Shown: piece after piece, positions 15,779-24,315 of the stretch
Layout: each line of letters starts with the position of its first letter
How positions within the stretch are numbered: position 1 is the first letter of the stretch
Assembly: GCA_965195225.1 (NCBI GenBank)
Contig: CBDAFL010000226.1
Coordinates: forward strand, 1-27,592
Reading direction: 5' to 3'
Length of the DNA: 27,592 nt
DNA from: JAHIKV01 sp965195225
GTDB lineage: Bacteria > Planctomycetota > Planctomycetia > Pirellulales > Thermoguttaceae
Notes under the pieces: generated by a model
What the model was told of the DNA's origin: nothing
What the model saw: only the letters and a program-made list of their open reading frames with translations
The model's database searches: none
Position numbers and translations under genes: made by a program

Positions 15779-18700
15779 TCAGTCAAACTTCTTTTCCAAA
15801 TCGGCCAACATTTGCCGGTCCAACGGCGTCAGCACCTGGCGAGTCAGATTTCCCTTGCGTGCAGCGAGTAAGGCGGCGCGGGCCTTCTCGGCCTCTCCGA
15901 TCCGATCGTAGGCCACCGCGAGATGAAAATGGTACCGCGGATCGGCCTGGGGCGTCGCGGCCGCCTCTTCCAACAGCGGCACGGCCTCGTCCGGCTTGTC
16001 CTCGAACACAAGGATCATTCCCTTGGTGTCCAGCAATCCCGGTTGCGGCCCGACAATCCGTATCGCGCGATCGATGTATTCGAGCGCTTCCTGCCTCTTG
16101 CCGGGTTGCTCCGCCAGCAAGGTCGCCAGATTGTTCAACGTGGCGACGTCCGTTGGTTTCAGCGTCAGAACCCGTCGGAACAAGCCAATCGCCTCATCGG
16201 GCCGTTGCTGAACCACTCGGACGCCGGCCAAGGCCGACAGCAGGTCCACGTCGTCTTTGTGGTCCGCGGCGGCTTTGGCCAACATCGGCTCGGCGAGCTG
16301 GAAATCTTCCGCGGATGGCTTGCCCATCAGCAGTACCACCGCCAAGGTCAGGGCAGGCCGCGTGGAGGTGTCGGATATTGCCGCGCCGCGGCAAAGTTCG
16401 ACGGCCTCCCGCATCCGACCTTGCCGCGCCAGCGCACTTGCCAGCGGTTCGTATCGTTCCGGCACCAGCGCGACCAACCGGCGATACCATCGTTCCGCCG
16501 CTTGATTCTGGTCCACCGTGGAGTACAGGTTGCCCACCCTCAGGGAGAGTTCCGCCTCCCGTGGTTTGTTCTTTGCCAAGCCTTTTAAGAGTTTCTCGGC
16601 CAGGGCTTCCACCAGAGGCTCGATTTTTGCGGATTGGCCTTTGCCGCGGAGCCAGCGGACCCGCAACGCCACCGTGCCCAACTCGTCGGGTAGGAGCGCC
16701 TCCAGCTTTTCCAGCCACGGATCGGCCTCGTCGAACCGATCGTGGCGCAGGAGCAACTCGACGTAGGAAGCCAAGTGGGCGGCGCTCGGGTTCTCGCGAG
16801 TCACCAATTTCAGGTGCTGCCGGCGGGCCGATTCCACCTTGCCGTCAACCTCGTAAAGCCGGGCCAGCCACTGCCGATCCGAGGTGACGGCTTTCTTGCC
16901 GCTCACGACCAATTCTTCGAGGATTTGCCTTGCCTTGGCGAGATTTTCTTTTCCGCCGCGTCGCGTCAACAGCATCGCCTGCACGCGGCGGCCGACCTCC
17001 GGCACGGTGCGATCCTTGCCCGCCTCCTCCACCAATCGCTGTGCTTCCTGCCACTGCTGCTCGCCGCCGCGCTCCACCAGCAACTCGGCCAGCATCCATC
17101 GCGCGGGGCTTGAATCGGGCCAACGCTCGAGCACACCGCGGAGCAATTGCTCTGTCTCCGAGCGATCCTCGCCGGCGCTGGTTCGCAGCAAATACCTGGC
17201 CAGCCGAAGTTGGGCTGCCGCGTCGTCCGCATCCAGCCGCGCCGCCTTCCGGTAGTTGGCCTTGGCTTGCTCCCAGTCGCCCAACAGTTCGTACCCCCGT
17301 GCCAGGATCGACGCCCGCTGAACTTCACTTAGTTTCTCGTTCTCGGTAATCTCTTGGAGTGTTTCGCGGGCTCGATTGGGCCGGTTTGTGCGGATATAGA
17401 AACCAAACAGCCCGCCGAGGGTGCGTGTGTCGCCGGGCGCCAGCTCAACCGCCTTCTTCAGTGTGGTTTCGGCGTCTTCGATTTTGTCGCCGGCCATCAG
17501 CATCTGGCCCAGCCACAGGTGTGCGATCGGATCCTCGGGACGCTGTTGTACCCCGCGGCGGGCCGTTTCCAGCGCGCGATCGATCTGCCCGCGCCTTGCG
17601 GCGACGACCATCTCCAGAGAGGACAGCGTTTCCGAGGATGCGATTTGATCTTGCATCAACAGCAAGTAGTGGTCCGCCTCGTCGGCCCGGTCCATCTGCA
17701 GCAACAGGGAGACCAGCCGTTGGTAGGCCAAGGGCAGCCGCTCGCCCAAGCGGACTGCCTCTTGATACGCTTCCGCCGCCCGTTCAAACTTGCCGCGGGC
17801 CTCCGACAACAGCCCCAGGAGCAAGTAAGCTTTCGGCCACGCCGGACGCTGATTCTGAATGAATGCTTGCAGCTTGGACGCCTGAATGAGCTTGGCGTCG
17901 TCGGGGCCGCTTGCCTCGGCCAACAAGCGACGGGCTTGATAAAACCGCCAGAACAGGCCGTCCGGGCCTTCGAGCTTGCGTAGCTCCTTTTCCCATCGTT
18001 CGATCTCGGGGAACTTTCCCGCTTCAAAGGCCAGTTCCACGAGCCGGATCACCGGTTTCAGATTTGTCGGTTCCTGTTGGTGAAGCTCGAGCAATTGCTT
18101 GCGCACCTGATCCGGTTGGCCCTCATGGATCGCAATCCGGACGAATTCACGCCGCAGGGCGGGGCGCATCTCGTCCGGCAACGTCTCCAAGCCCGCGGTC
18201 AATGTCTTTCGCGCCAGTTCATACTGTTCGCGGCCGGCCTGGAGCCTGACCTGCAACAGACAGGCGACCCCGGCTTGCCCCTTCATCCCTTCCAGCCGTT
18301 TCAGAACCCGGTCGGCGTCGGCGCGCCGATCGATCCGCTCGTAGGCCGCGACCAGCGCCCGCCATAGCCCCACCGCATCGGGATACTCCCGTTCGGCGGC
18401 GCGGCACAACTCGACAGCGTCGCGGATTGCCTGGTCGGGCTGCTCCCGCTGCCGGCCGCGCGCAACGAGGTAGTCGGCCTCAAGCAACTTCAGCCGCCAC
18501 GCGTCGGCAAACGGTTTCTCTTCGTGGGATTTTTTGGCTTCAACCAGGGCCTCGTTAAACGAATCCCAGTTTCTGGCCGCTCTTGGCGCGCGGACCTCCC
18601 GTTGGAACCGCGCACGGGCCAAGGCGATCCACGTCTCTGGGGCGGCGTCAAGCGACAGCGCCTGCTCGTAGCAGGTTTCGGCCGCGTCGAGCCGACCGGC

Positions 18701-20224
18701 CATGGCCCAAGCGGCCGCGGCCTGCAAACGCGGCGAAACCATTTTCGGCCCCAACGCGGCGGCCTGCTCGTAGGCCAACGCCGCCTGATCCCATTGGCTG
18801 ATCGCGGAGTAGGCAATGCCCAACCATTGCCACGCCTGCAGGCTTCGCGCCACCTCGGCTGCCGCGCTCTGCCTGCCGACCGCCACGCGCCGCAGCAAGG
18901 GGACCGCCTCGAGATACCGCCCCTTGCGCACCAGCCATTTCGCCCGCAGCGAATCGTTCGAGCGTTTCAGGGCCAGCTTTGCGGGCGGAGGCAGCATCGG
19001 GCCGATTCTCTCGGTCGTCCGTTCCAGTCCGCCGAGGGTATTATCGGCCTCGTCCAACCGTCCTTGTGCAATCAACAGGTTCGCCAATCGGGAGTTCAGG
19101 TCGATGCTCTCTTTGTTTCCTTTTTCCAGACCGCGGCGCCACGTCTCCACGGCGAGGTCGGGCTTGTCATGTCTGGCGTACAGCTCTCCAAGCCACAGGT
19201 ATGCCGGTTCCTCCGACGGCGAAATCTCGATGGCGTGTTCGTAGTGTTTGCGGGCTTGCTCGAAATATACCTGGACATCTTTATCCTCGCCGCCTTCCCG
19301 CCGCGCAGACTCCGCGTCGCGCCGCGCCTGGTGGGCCGCTTGCAGGACGACCTCCAAATCGTCGGGATTGTGGTCGAGCGCCGCCGCCAAATCGTTCTTG
19401 GCTCCGGGTAAGCGGTAGCGGGTACGATAACGGTAGCGGGTCAGCAGGGCCTTCGCGTCATCCGGGCTGGCCGCCACCATGTTGTCGACCACCTGATCGG
19501 CCAACTTCCGCCGCTCGGCGTCGGAGAGGCCTTGTTGTTCCTCGCCGAGCAGTTGCGGCTGGTGGCGGTAGACGCTGGCCAGGATACCGGCGATCTCCGC
19601 GTCGCCCGGATTCAATTCGCTCGCCCGCTGCAGCGCCTCGCTCACCAGCACGGGATCCCTGTCTCGGCCCACCGAGCCGCCACGAGATTGTCCGTATAGC
19701 GCCAGGGCCAGCAGCCGCCATCCCTGGGGATTGTTTTGGTCCAGTTCGAGTAGTTCTCGAGCTTCTTCCTCCGCCGGAACGAATCGCCGCAGCTCGATCA
19801 GCAATTCGGCCAGGCGGCGGTGCAGAGGGCGCCGCTTATCGGCCGGGGCCACCCCTATCGCCTGGTAATAGTATTCGACCGCCCGGACCTTTGTCGGCGC
19901 GTCCTTGACGGCGCGGTCGAACGTCTCCGCCAGCAGGACTTGCACGTCGGCGTCGTCGGGCCGCAGCTTCAAGTACTGGAAATAATATTGCGCCGCGGAG
20001 GCGTCGTCTTTCTCTTCAACGAGTTTTTCGGCCCGCTCAAGCATGGCCTCCGCGGTCCAACTCACTTGCGCGGCATACCAGAAATAGGCCGCTGGTCCGA
20101 TGACGGCAGCCACGATCAACGTCTTCACCAACAGCCGGATATTGAAAATCCGCATGGTCTTCGATCTGGCGGCGGGCCGGCGCGCGGCCGGCGGCGATTG
20201 ATTCGTATCCGATTGATGTTCCAT
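15779..20224 (-). CDS. Giant membrane-anchored TPR-repeat protein
   Basis: A roughly 1481-residue protein, the largest in the window. An N-terminal stretch of about 23 residues, rich in Arg/Ala, is followed by one membrane helix (LLVKTLIVAAVIGPAAYFWY, about 32-51). Almost the whole remainder is tandem 34-residue helical repeats of TPR type, for example the AYLWLGELYARHDKPDLAVE and LAYQRLVSLLLQMDRADEAD segments and ALRLARYLL-like stretches. It would hang in the periplasm as a scaffold. TPR proteins are a regular partner of exosortase/EPS loci (PrsT in the XrtA system), but this one is much longer and is not a lipoprotein. The ATG at 20224 overlaps the kinase stop (TGATG) and follows AAGGAG. 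Function as assembly scaffold is inferred. Confidence 0.93.
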   Translation of the reverse strand: MEHQSDTNQSPPAARRPAARSKTMRIFNIRLLVKTLIVAAVIGPAAYFWYAAQVSWTAEAMLERAEKLVEEKDDASAAQYYFQYLKLRPDDADVQVLLAETFDRAVKDAPTKVRAVEYYYQAIGVAPADKRRPLHRRLAELLIELRRFVPAEEEARELLELDQNNPQGWRLLALALYGQSRGGSVGRDRDPVLVSEALQRASELNPGDAEIAGILASVYRHQPQLLGEEQQGLSDAERRKLADQVVDNMVAASPDDAKALLTRYRYRTRYRLPGAKNDLAAALDHNPDDLEVVLQAAHQARRDAESARREGGEDKDVQVYFEQARKHYEHAIEISPSEEPAYLWLGELYARHDKPDLAVETWRRGLEKGNKESIDLNSRLANLLIAQGRLDEADNTLGGLERTTERIGPMLPPPAKLALKRSNDSLRAKWLVRKGRYLEAVPLLRRVAVGRQSAAAEVARSLQAWQWLGIAYSAISQWDQAALAYEQAAALGPKMVSPRLQAAAAWAMAGRLDAAETCYEQALSLDAAPETWIALARARFQREVRAPRAARNWDSFNEALVEAKKSHEEKPFADAWRLKLLEADYLVARGRQREQPDQAIRDAVELCRAAEREYPDAVGLWRALVAAYERIDRRADADRVLKRLEGMKGQAGVACLLQVRLQAGREQYELARKTLTAGLETLPDEMRPALRREFVRIAIHEGQPDQVRKQLLELHQQEPTNLKPVIRLVELAFEAGKFPEIERWEKELRKLEGPDGLFWRFYQARRLLAEASGPDDAKLIQASKLQAFIQNQRPAWPKAYLLLGLLSEARGKFERAAEAYQEAVRLGERLPLAYQRLVSLLLQMDRADEADHYLLLMQDQIASSETLSSLEMVVAARRGQIDRALETARRGVQQRPEDPIAHLWLGQMLMAGDKIEDAETTLKKAVELAPGDTRTLGGLFGFYIRTNRPNRARETLQEITENEKLSEVQRASILARGYELLGDWEQAKANYRKAARLDADDAAAQLRLARYLLRTSAGEDRSETEQLLRGVLERWPDSSPARWMLAELLVERGGEQQWQEAQRLVEEAGKDRTVPEVGRRVQAMLLTRRGGKENLAKARQILEELVVSGKKAVTSDRQWLARLYEVDGKVESARRQHLKLVTRENPSAAHLASYVELLLRHDRFDEADPWLEKLEALLPDELGTVALRVRWLRGKGQSAKIEPLVEALAEKLLKGLAKNKPREAELSLRVGNLYSTVDQNQAAERWYRRLVALVPERYEPLASALARQGRMREAVELCRGAAISDTSTRPALTLAVVLLMGKPSAEDFQLAEPMLAKAAADHKDDVDLLSALAGVRVVQQRPDEAIGLFRRVLTLKPTDVATLNNLATLLAEQPGKRQEALEYIDRAIRIVGPQPGLLDTKGMILVFEDKPDEAVPLLEEAAATPQADPRYHFHLAVAYDRIGEAEKARAALLAARKGNLTRQVLTPLDRQMLADLEKKFD

Positions 20225-22497
20225 CAGGCTCCTTGCCTTTCCTCGTGCGTGTAGCCGTAGTTGCCCCAACGATACGAATAGTCTTTCGCCGGAACCCCGT
20301 TGAGCACCAGGCCGACGGGGCGGCTGCCGACAGCCGACAGCCGATCGAGGATCTTGCGGATTTGGTCGACACGGCTCACGTCACGCATCACGCACACCAA
20401 CGACGCGTCGGCGGCCTTCGCCAGCACCAACGCCTCGCTGGCGGACAGCAGTGGCGGGGTATCGATCAACACGTACCGATAGCGGGAGGGAATCTTCGCC
20501 AGCATCGACTGCCACGCCCCGTTCCCCAACAGGCTGTGCGGACTGACTTCCAATCTCCCCGCCGGGAGCAGGTGCATCAGGTCGCTCCAACTCGTGATAA
20601 TCGCCTCTTCCAAGCTGCACTGGCCGCTAAGCACCTTAGCCAGACCCGGCTCCAAGGGAACCTCAAATACGTTGTGGATGTCCGGGCGGCGCATGTCGCC
20701 GTCGATCAACAGCAGCGGCTGCCCCGTGGCTCGGGCGAAGCTCACCGCCAACTGCGAGGCGACGCTGGTCTTCCCCTCGCGGCTGGCCGCGCTGGTGATC
20801 GCCAGCACCCTCATGCCCCCAAGCTCTTCCGACAGAGCCAGACTCGTGCGCAAACTGTCGATGCTTTCCTCGAAAAGCCTCAAGTCGTGCCGGATCCGAG
20901 CGCTGGTGGAACCGTGAGCGATGGGAGTACGCACCGGCAGGTGGGCAATCTCGCCGAGAACGGTAAGACTCGATTGCCGTTCCAGCGATTGGGAGTTGCT
21001 GACTCGCCCGACCAGCCGTTCCCAGAAAACCGCCAAAGCGAACGGCAGGCAGAAACATGCCAGAACGGCCAGCGCCACGTTGCGGTAAGGAAACACCGCC
21101 ACGGGAGCGCGCGGGGGTTCCGCCGACTGCATCAGCGTTACCCGGGCGGGCGCCCCACGCTCCGTCTGAAGCTGCAGTGCCCGCTGCGCGATCAACTCGA
21201 ACACCTTCTCCGCTCGGGTCAACTCATCGCTTCTGAACCGCAACTCCATGGTGTCGCCGCTGCTTTGCTCCATGTTTTCCCGCTGCTCGTCGTAACGCTC
21301 CTGGAGCATTTTCTCCATCACGCGGTAGGCATCTCGGTCCGACCGCATCTTGGCGAGTTCTTCCATCCGTCTTTCGATCTTGGCCGCTCCCATCGCGGTC
21401 CGTCTGGCGATGACGGCCAGTTCCGCCTCGCGGCGCGCCTGCGGCCTCATCTCTTCGCGCAACTGGTCGATCGCTTGCTCGTTGCCGCGGATCTCGTCGG
21501 CCAGCCGCACGTACGCGGTGGCCTTCTTACCCTTGGCCGATTTCTCTCCGATATCCGTCAGCCTTGACCACTTGGCGGCGATCAGGGCCTTTTGCTGCTG
21601 CACTCCCTCGCTGTCCTCGATAATCTTGTCGGCCATCGCATCCCGTAAGACGGCCTCGTGCCTCGACGCCACCACGCCCTCCCCGCCGGCGGACGAATCC
21701 CCCTCCAGCCCCTCCTCCTCTAATTCCTCCTCGGTCGCCTTGATCCTCGCCTCCAGCACCGTGCGCTCCACCTGCGCCGCGATCAGCCGGCCTTCAAGGT
21801 CGGCCAGCGGGTGCTTCTGGGGCGAATCCGCTTCCAGCCTACCCGAGAAGGGATCCTTGCCGGTCGCCTCCTTGACCAAGTCGCGCAGGTTGTCGCGCAA
21901 CCGCAGCACTTCCCTCGAACGCTTGTCCTTCTCCCGTCCCAGCAGGTCGATGATCCGTTGGTTCCGTTCGGTGTCGCTCTGATCGCGGAGCTTGAAATAC
22001 GATTCCGTCACCGCGTTGACCACACTGGCGGCGTCCGTCGGGTCCGGGCCGACGTAAAGGACGCGGAACAACTCCGACTTTCCCACGGAGGTCACGCGGA
22101 TTTGTTTGGCCAGCCACGCCGCCTTGCTGGGCTGCCGGACGATTTCCGGCAGGCGGGCGATCTCCGGACGCTTAATCACAGGCCCGAGCACCAAGGGACT
22201 GCGGATCGTCTCGATTTGCGTTTGGAAAAACAGGTTAGATCGCCCCTCGTCCTTGGTCTCGAACGCCAGGAACGGTGTGCGTTCTTCGATCTTGAACCAG
22301 GCCGCCGCTTCGTAGACCGGCTCGAAGAGCAGGTAGACCGTCGCGCCGCCCGCGGCCGCCAGGAGCAAACCGATCGGCGCGGCCACCATCCACCAGCGCC
22401 TCAGCGCGTCCAGGACGAACTGGGGCGAAAGATTTTGTTCCGGAGTGGTTGCCGGTCGGGCAACGCTCTTCCCTCGAACCGGCTGTAATTCGGACAT
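20224..22497 (-). CDS. Polysaccharide co-polymerase with BY-kinase domain (Wzz/Wzc-type)
   Basis: A 757-residue bacterial tyrosine kinase that regulates polymer chain length. Membrane helices lie at about 36-57 and 473-492, bracketing a periplasmic Wzz domain with long coiled coils (about 160-450). The cytoplasmic kinase has Walker A SAASREGKTS (569-578), Walker A' LLLIDGDMRRP (595-605), Walker B VLIDTPP (676-682) and a C-terminal tyrosine cluster, Y740, Y742, Y747 and Y749. This is the autophosphorylation pattern of Wzc/EpsB-type kinases. It starts with an ATG 9 nt after GGAG and 17 nt after the exosortase stop. An acidic, Gly-rich insertion (EELEEEGLEGDSSAGGEG, about 257-274) interrupts one coil. 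Confidence 0.96.
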   Translation of the reverse strand: MSELQPVRGKSVARPATTPEQNLSPQFVLDALRRWWMVAAPIGLLLAAAGGATVYLLFEPVYEAAAWFKIEERTPFLAFETKDEGRSNLFFQTQIETIRSPLVLGPVIKRPEIARLPEIVRQPSKAAWLAKQIRVTSVGKSELFRVLYVGPDPTDAASVVNAVTESYFKLRDQSDTERNQRIIDLLGREKDKRSREVLRLRDNLRDLVKEATGKDPFSGRLEADSPQKHPLADLEGRLIAAQVERTVLEARIKATEEELEEEGLEGDSSAGGEGVVASRHEAVLRDAMADKIIEDSEGVQQQKALIAAKWSRLTDIGEKSAKGKKATAYVRLADEIRGNEQAIDQLREEMRPQARREAELAVIARRTAMGAAKIERRMEELAKMRSDRDAYRVMEKMLQERYDEQRENMEQSSGDTMELRFRSDELTRAEKVFELIAQRALQLQTERGAPARVTLMQSAEPPRAPVAVFPYRNVALAVLACFCLPFALAVFWERLVGRVSNSQSLERQSSLTVLGEIAHLPVRTPIAHGSTSARIRHDLRLFEESIDSLRTSLALSEELGGMRVLAITSAASREGKTSVASQLAVSFARATGQPLLLIDGDMRRPDIHNVFEVPLEPGLAKVLSGQCSLEEAIITSWSDLMHLLPAGRLEVSPHSLLGNGAWQSMLAKIPSRYRYVLIDTPPLLSASEALVLAKAADASLVCVMRDVSRVDQIRKILDRLSAVGSRPVGLVLNGVPAKDYSYRWGNYGYTHEERQGA

Positions 22498-22514
22498 GCG
22501 ATTCTACTCCAGCC

Positions 22515-23603
22515 TTAGTGTCGGGGCGGCCGTTGCGCCGCCGCCCCAATTTGTTCCCGGCGAACGACGTCGCCGACTCCGACCATCTCGACCTCTTGCA
22601 CCAGCCGACACAGATACCACAACACCAGCCCGAACATCCCGGCGGCCAACAGGATCATCACCCAGCCCGCCCCGTCGTGGGAGAATTTCTTCGCCGCATC
22701 TCCCGAAACATATTGATAGAGCAGGCCCGTGGCGACGATCCGCGCGGCGTTGGCCAGCAAGGCGATCGGAACGGCGCTGAGCAGCAACAGCGCCTTCTCC
22801 CACCAGACCCGGCGCACCACGATCACGTAGGCGAACGCCAAGGCCACGATCCCCACGAAAATTCGCAAGCCGGAACAGGCCTGCTCGATTTCCAGCCGGT
22901 GATCGCCGAGGAAGATAACGTGTCCCTCGGCCAAGGCCGGCTGCCCCAGGGCCTGCAATATCCAACAACTCAGCTTGGTGGCCGCTCCCTGCAGCGGCAG
23001 ACTCAACCAACGCTCCATACGATACGGCAGCGGCACCATGAACCACAAAAACGCGATCGACGGCAGGCTCCACCAAAACACCTTCCGCCCGGCCAGCAGC
23101 AACACCGCTCCACCCACCCACGGAAGAATCGACCAGCCGTCGATCGCGTCGAGATAGAAGTGTGCGCTCAGCGCTCGGGCGGCCACGCAGGCGGCGATCA
23201 AACCTAATCCGAAAACAACGTCCAGCATAAAGTCGCGACCGGTGGTCGCGCCCGACAAATTGGCACGACCAGCGGTCGCGGCTTTGTGGGGAAACCGATC
23301 GCGCCGGACCCAGAGAAAATAGACCGCCAACGGCGCGACGAGGAATCCGTGCGAGTAGTCTGGCTCGCGGTTCCATGTGGCGACCAGACTGACCAGCGTG
23401 GGCCAGTACGCCCAAACAAACGCCGCCGCCAGAACCGCGCCACCCAGCACGAAGGGGGCCAGGGGCCAGGAGATTGATGGTTGATGATTGATGATTGATG
23501 ATTGCCGATCCTGGACCTCTGGTCCCTGATCTCTGACCTCGGACCTCTGCCCCTTCGTTTCTTGCGGCAGCCGGTGTTTTTTCTTGCGTTGGTGCAAATT
23601 CAT
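22515..23603 (-). CDS. Exosortase (EpsH/Xrt family transpeptidase-like membrane protease)
   Basis: A 362-residue polytopic membrane protein with about eight hydrophobic helices. Active-site candidates are Cys243 in EQACSG, Arg288 in ANAARIV and His309 in KKFSHDGAG, the invariant exosortase residues. It would cleave PEP-CTERM sorting signals on the outer face of the inner membrane, and three such substrates lie next door. Residues about 17-50 are encoded by degenerate 7-nt repeats and look foreign: the family would begin near the WPLAPFVLGG helix. A second odd loop (about 106-124) is encoded by DNA containing two GGTCGCG-type repeats. The ATG at 23603 has no Shine-Dalgarno, so the true start is uncertain. 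It is the first gene of the minus-strand cluster. Confidence 0.94.
   Translation of the reverse strand: MNLHQRKKKHRLPQETKGQRSEVRDQGPEVQDRQSSIINHQPSISWPLAPFVLGGAVLAAAFVWAYWPTLVSLVATWNREPDYSHGFLVAPLAVYFLWVRRDRFPHKAATAGRANLSGATTGRDFMLDVVFGLGLIAACVAARALSAHFYLDAIDGWSILPWVGGAVLLLAGRKVFWWSLPSIAFLWFMVPLPYRMERWLSLPLQGAATKLSCWILQALGQPALAEGHVIFLGDHRLEIEQACSGLRIFVGIVALAFAYVIVVRRVWWEKALLLLSAVPIALLANAARIVATGLLYQYVSGDAAKKFSHDGAGWVMILLAAGMFGLVLWYLCRLVQEVEMVGVGDVVRREQIGAAAQRPPRH
23455..23560 (-). repeat. Degenerate heptamer array in the 5' coding region of the exosortase
   Basis: Plus-strand reading shows two GGGGCCA units (23455-23468), one TTGATGG and three TTGATGA units (23474-23501), then a degenerate series of 7-nt units of the type CTCTGAC/CTCGGAC/CTCTGCC (about 23515-23556). 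On the minus strand this encodes the stretch between the start codon and the first membrane helix. The period of 7 is the same as in the GT4 gene. Confidence 0.85.
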
Positions 23604-23617
23604 TATGCCGACGAAAA

Positions 23618-23691
23618 AGAGGTCAGAGGTCGGAGGTCAGGGAAGGCAAATTAGAAATCATAAATTCTCTGATCTCCGACCTCTGATCTCT
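23618..23691. repeat. 27-bp inverted repeat of heptamer units upstream of the exosortase
   Basis: Left arm 23618-23644 (AGAGGTC, AGAGGTC, GGAGGTC units) and right arm 23665-23691 are complementary over 27 bp with only three G/A differences. Those three would be G-U pairs in one transcript. The loop is 20 nt of AT-rich DNA. It lies 15-88 nt upstream of the exosortase ATG and would be in its mRNA leader. The arms are heptamer repeats in opposite orientation. Confidence 0.85.
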
Positions 23692-24018
23692 GCTCTCTTT
23701 TTTACCTCAGGGCACACTCCGTTCCCGTGGGTGGCACACGCGGCCTAAAAGCACGTGCGACAACCGCATTCCAATATGCCCGTCCGTAAGCGTCCATCCT
23801 GGGCGTCCCTGCATCTACGAGTGTTCGCCACATCCACCGCTGCTTACCCACAAGCGGTGGCACACAGTTTTCGGATAGTCCTTTAATCTTCAACGATTGA
23901 AAATCTTCTCGATCCCGACAAGTCTGCCCAGCTAGACGAGACGCTCCCCCGCAGAGCGTGGAAACCAGAAACGACACAACCGGCTCAATTGAGCAGCGGC
24001 CCAGTGACAGAAATATCT

Positions 24019-24047
24019 ACCCTAATCGGCGTAAAAACAGTTGTCAA
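24019..24047 (-). promoter_or_regulatory. Candidate sigma-70-type promoter for the EPS/exosortase operon
   Basis: On the minus strand a perfect TTGACA (-35, complement of 24042-24047) is followed after 17 nt by TAGGGT (complement of 24019-24024), a poor -10. Transcription would run left towards the exosortase with a leader of about 400 nt. It is the best match in the divergent region, but the weak -10 keeps it tentative. Confidence 0.35.
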
Positions 24048-24054
24048 ACGGATT

Positions 24055-24070
24055 GTGGGGTGGACCCCAC
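24055..24070. promoter_or_regulatory. Perfect palindrome, possible operator
   Basis: GTGGGGT, a two-base centre, then ACCCCAC. It lies just outside the candidate leftward -35 box and upstream of the PEP-CTERM leader, a position suited to a regulator acting on both directions. No regulator gene is visible in the window. Confidence 0.35.
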
Positions 24071-24076
24071 CCTGTT

Positions 24077-24098
24077 GGTGGCAAAAAACCGCCTTTTT
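24077..24098 (+). terminator. Weak intrinsic terminator or attenuator-like hairpin
   Basis: GGTGG (24077-24081) pairs with CCGCC (89-93) around a CAAAAAA loop, followed by TTTTT. Five base pairs with one G-U make this marginal. It might end read-through from the left or be part of the leader of PEP-CTERM gene 1. Confidence 0.3.
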
Positions 24099-24163
24099 CC
24101 CCCACCACAGAGGCGCTCTGGAGGAAATTTCTTGGTTTTGGAAGAATTTTTTTTTGCTCCGCC

Positions 24164-24315
24164 TGTCAGGAATCGGCCTTCGGCGGTCTATAGGCTTGTA
24201 GAAAGAGCAAGTGAGCAAGTGGAGTATCGCCTCCCGGAGTAATCACAGCCGCGGAAACGTTTTTGCGGGACGGCGCTGAGGCGAACATAACTAATCGAGA
24301 TTGGAGGACAGTGAA
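24164..24315 (+). promoter_or_regulatory. Conserved PEP-CTERM leader, copy 1
   Basis: Block A (24164-24202, 39 nt) is identical to 25426-25464. After a 25-nt spacer, block B (from 24228) matches copy 2 for 33 nt without a mismatch and is well conserved to the start codon. Block B can fold: CGCCTC (24228-24233) pairs with GAGGCG (24278-24283) and encloses a CCGC/GCGG hairpin with an extra AAA/TTT stem and a 4-nt CGTT loop. The Shine-Dalgarno GGAGG (24303-24307) is 8 nt before the ATG. Block A includes GCCTTCGGC and TATAGG, which could belong to a promoter. Function unknown. Confidence 0.65.

Larger units (their letters stand above)
23604..24163. other. Divergent intergenic region between the exosortase operon and PEP-CTERM gene 1
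   Basis: No convincing gene. It holds the heptamer hairpin (23618-23691), the 12-mer GGCACACTCCGT (23711-23722) shared with the GT4 insertion, and two direct copies of GGTGGCACAC (23730-23739 and 23856-23865). There is an 8-bp stem (23834-23841 with 23853-23860), a candidate leftward promoter (24019-24047), a 7-bp-arm palindrome GTGGGGT/ACCCCAC (24055-24070) and a small hairpin followed by five T (24077-24098). A 91-codon minus-strand frame (23702-23977) consists largely of this repeat-like DNA and is not called as a gene. Confidence 0.6.

Noticed and set aside
15769..21567. Long plus-strand open frames (up to 444 codons) opposite the TPR and kinase genes
   Set aside because: They arise from high GC and regular repeat coding on the other strand; products are Arg/Pro-rich with no motif and no start signals.
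23455..23700. CRISPR array
   Set aside because: Units are 7 nt with no spacers; no cas gene is present.
23702..23977. 91-codon minus-strand frame upstream of the exosortase
   Set aside because: It consists of repeat-like DNA (shared 12-mer, direct repeats, stem), with no family match or ribosome-binding site.
24077..24098. Possible sigma-54 promoter (TGGCA...GC)
   Set aside because: The GG and GC pairs are 9 nt apart instead of 10, and the -12 element lacks TTGC; the hairpin-plus-T reading is as good.
24164..24315. Cyclic-di-GMP or another known riboswitch in the leader
   Set aside because: The conserved nucleotides I know for the c-di-GMP-I and -II classes are absent; the element is left as unassigned.
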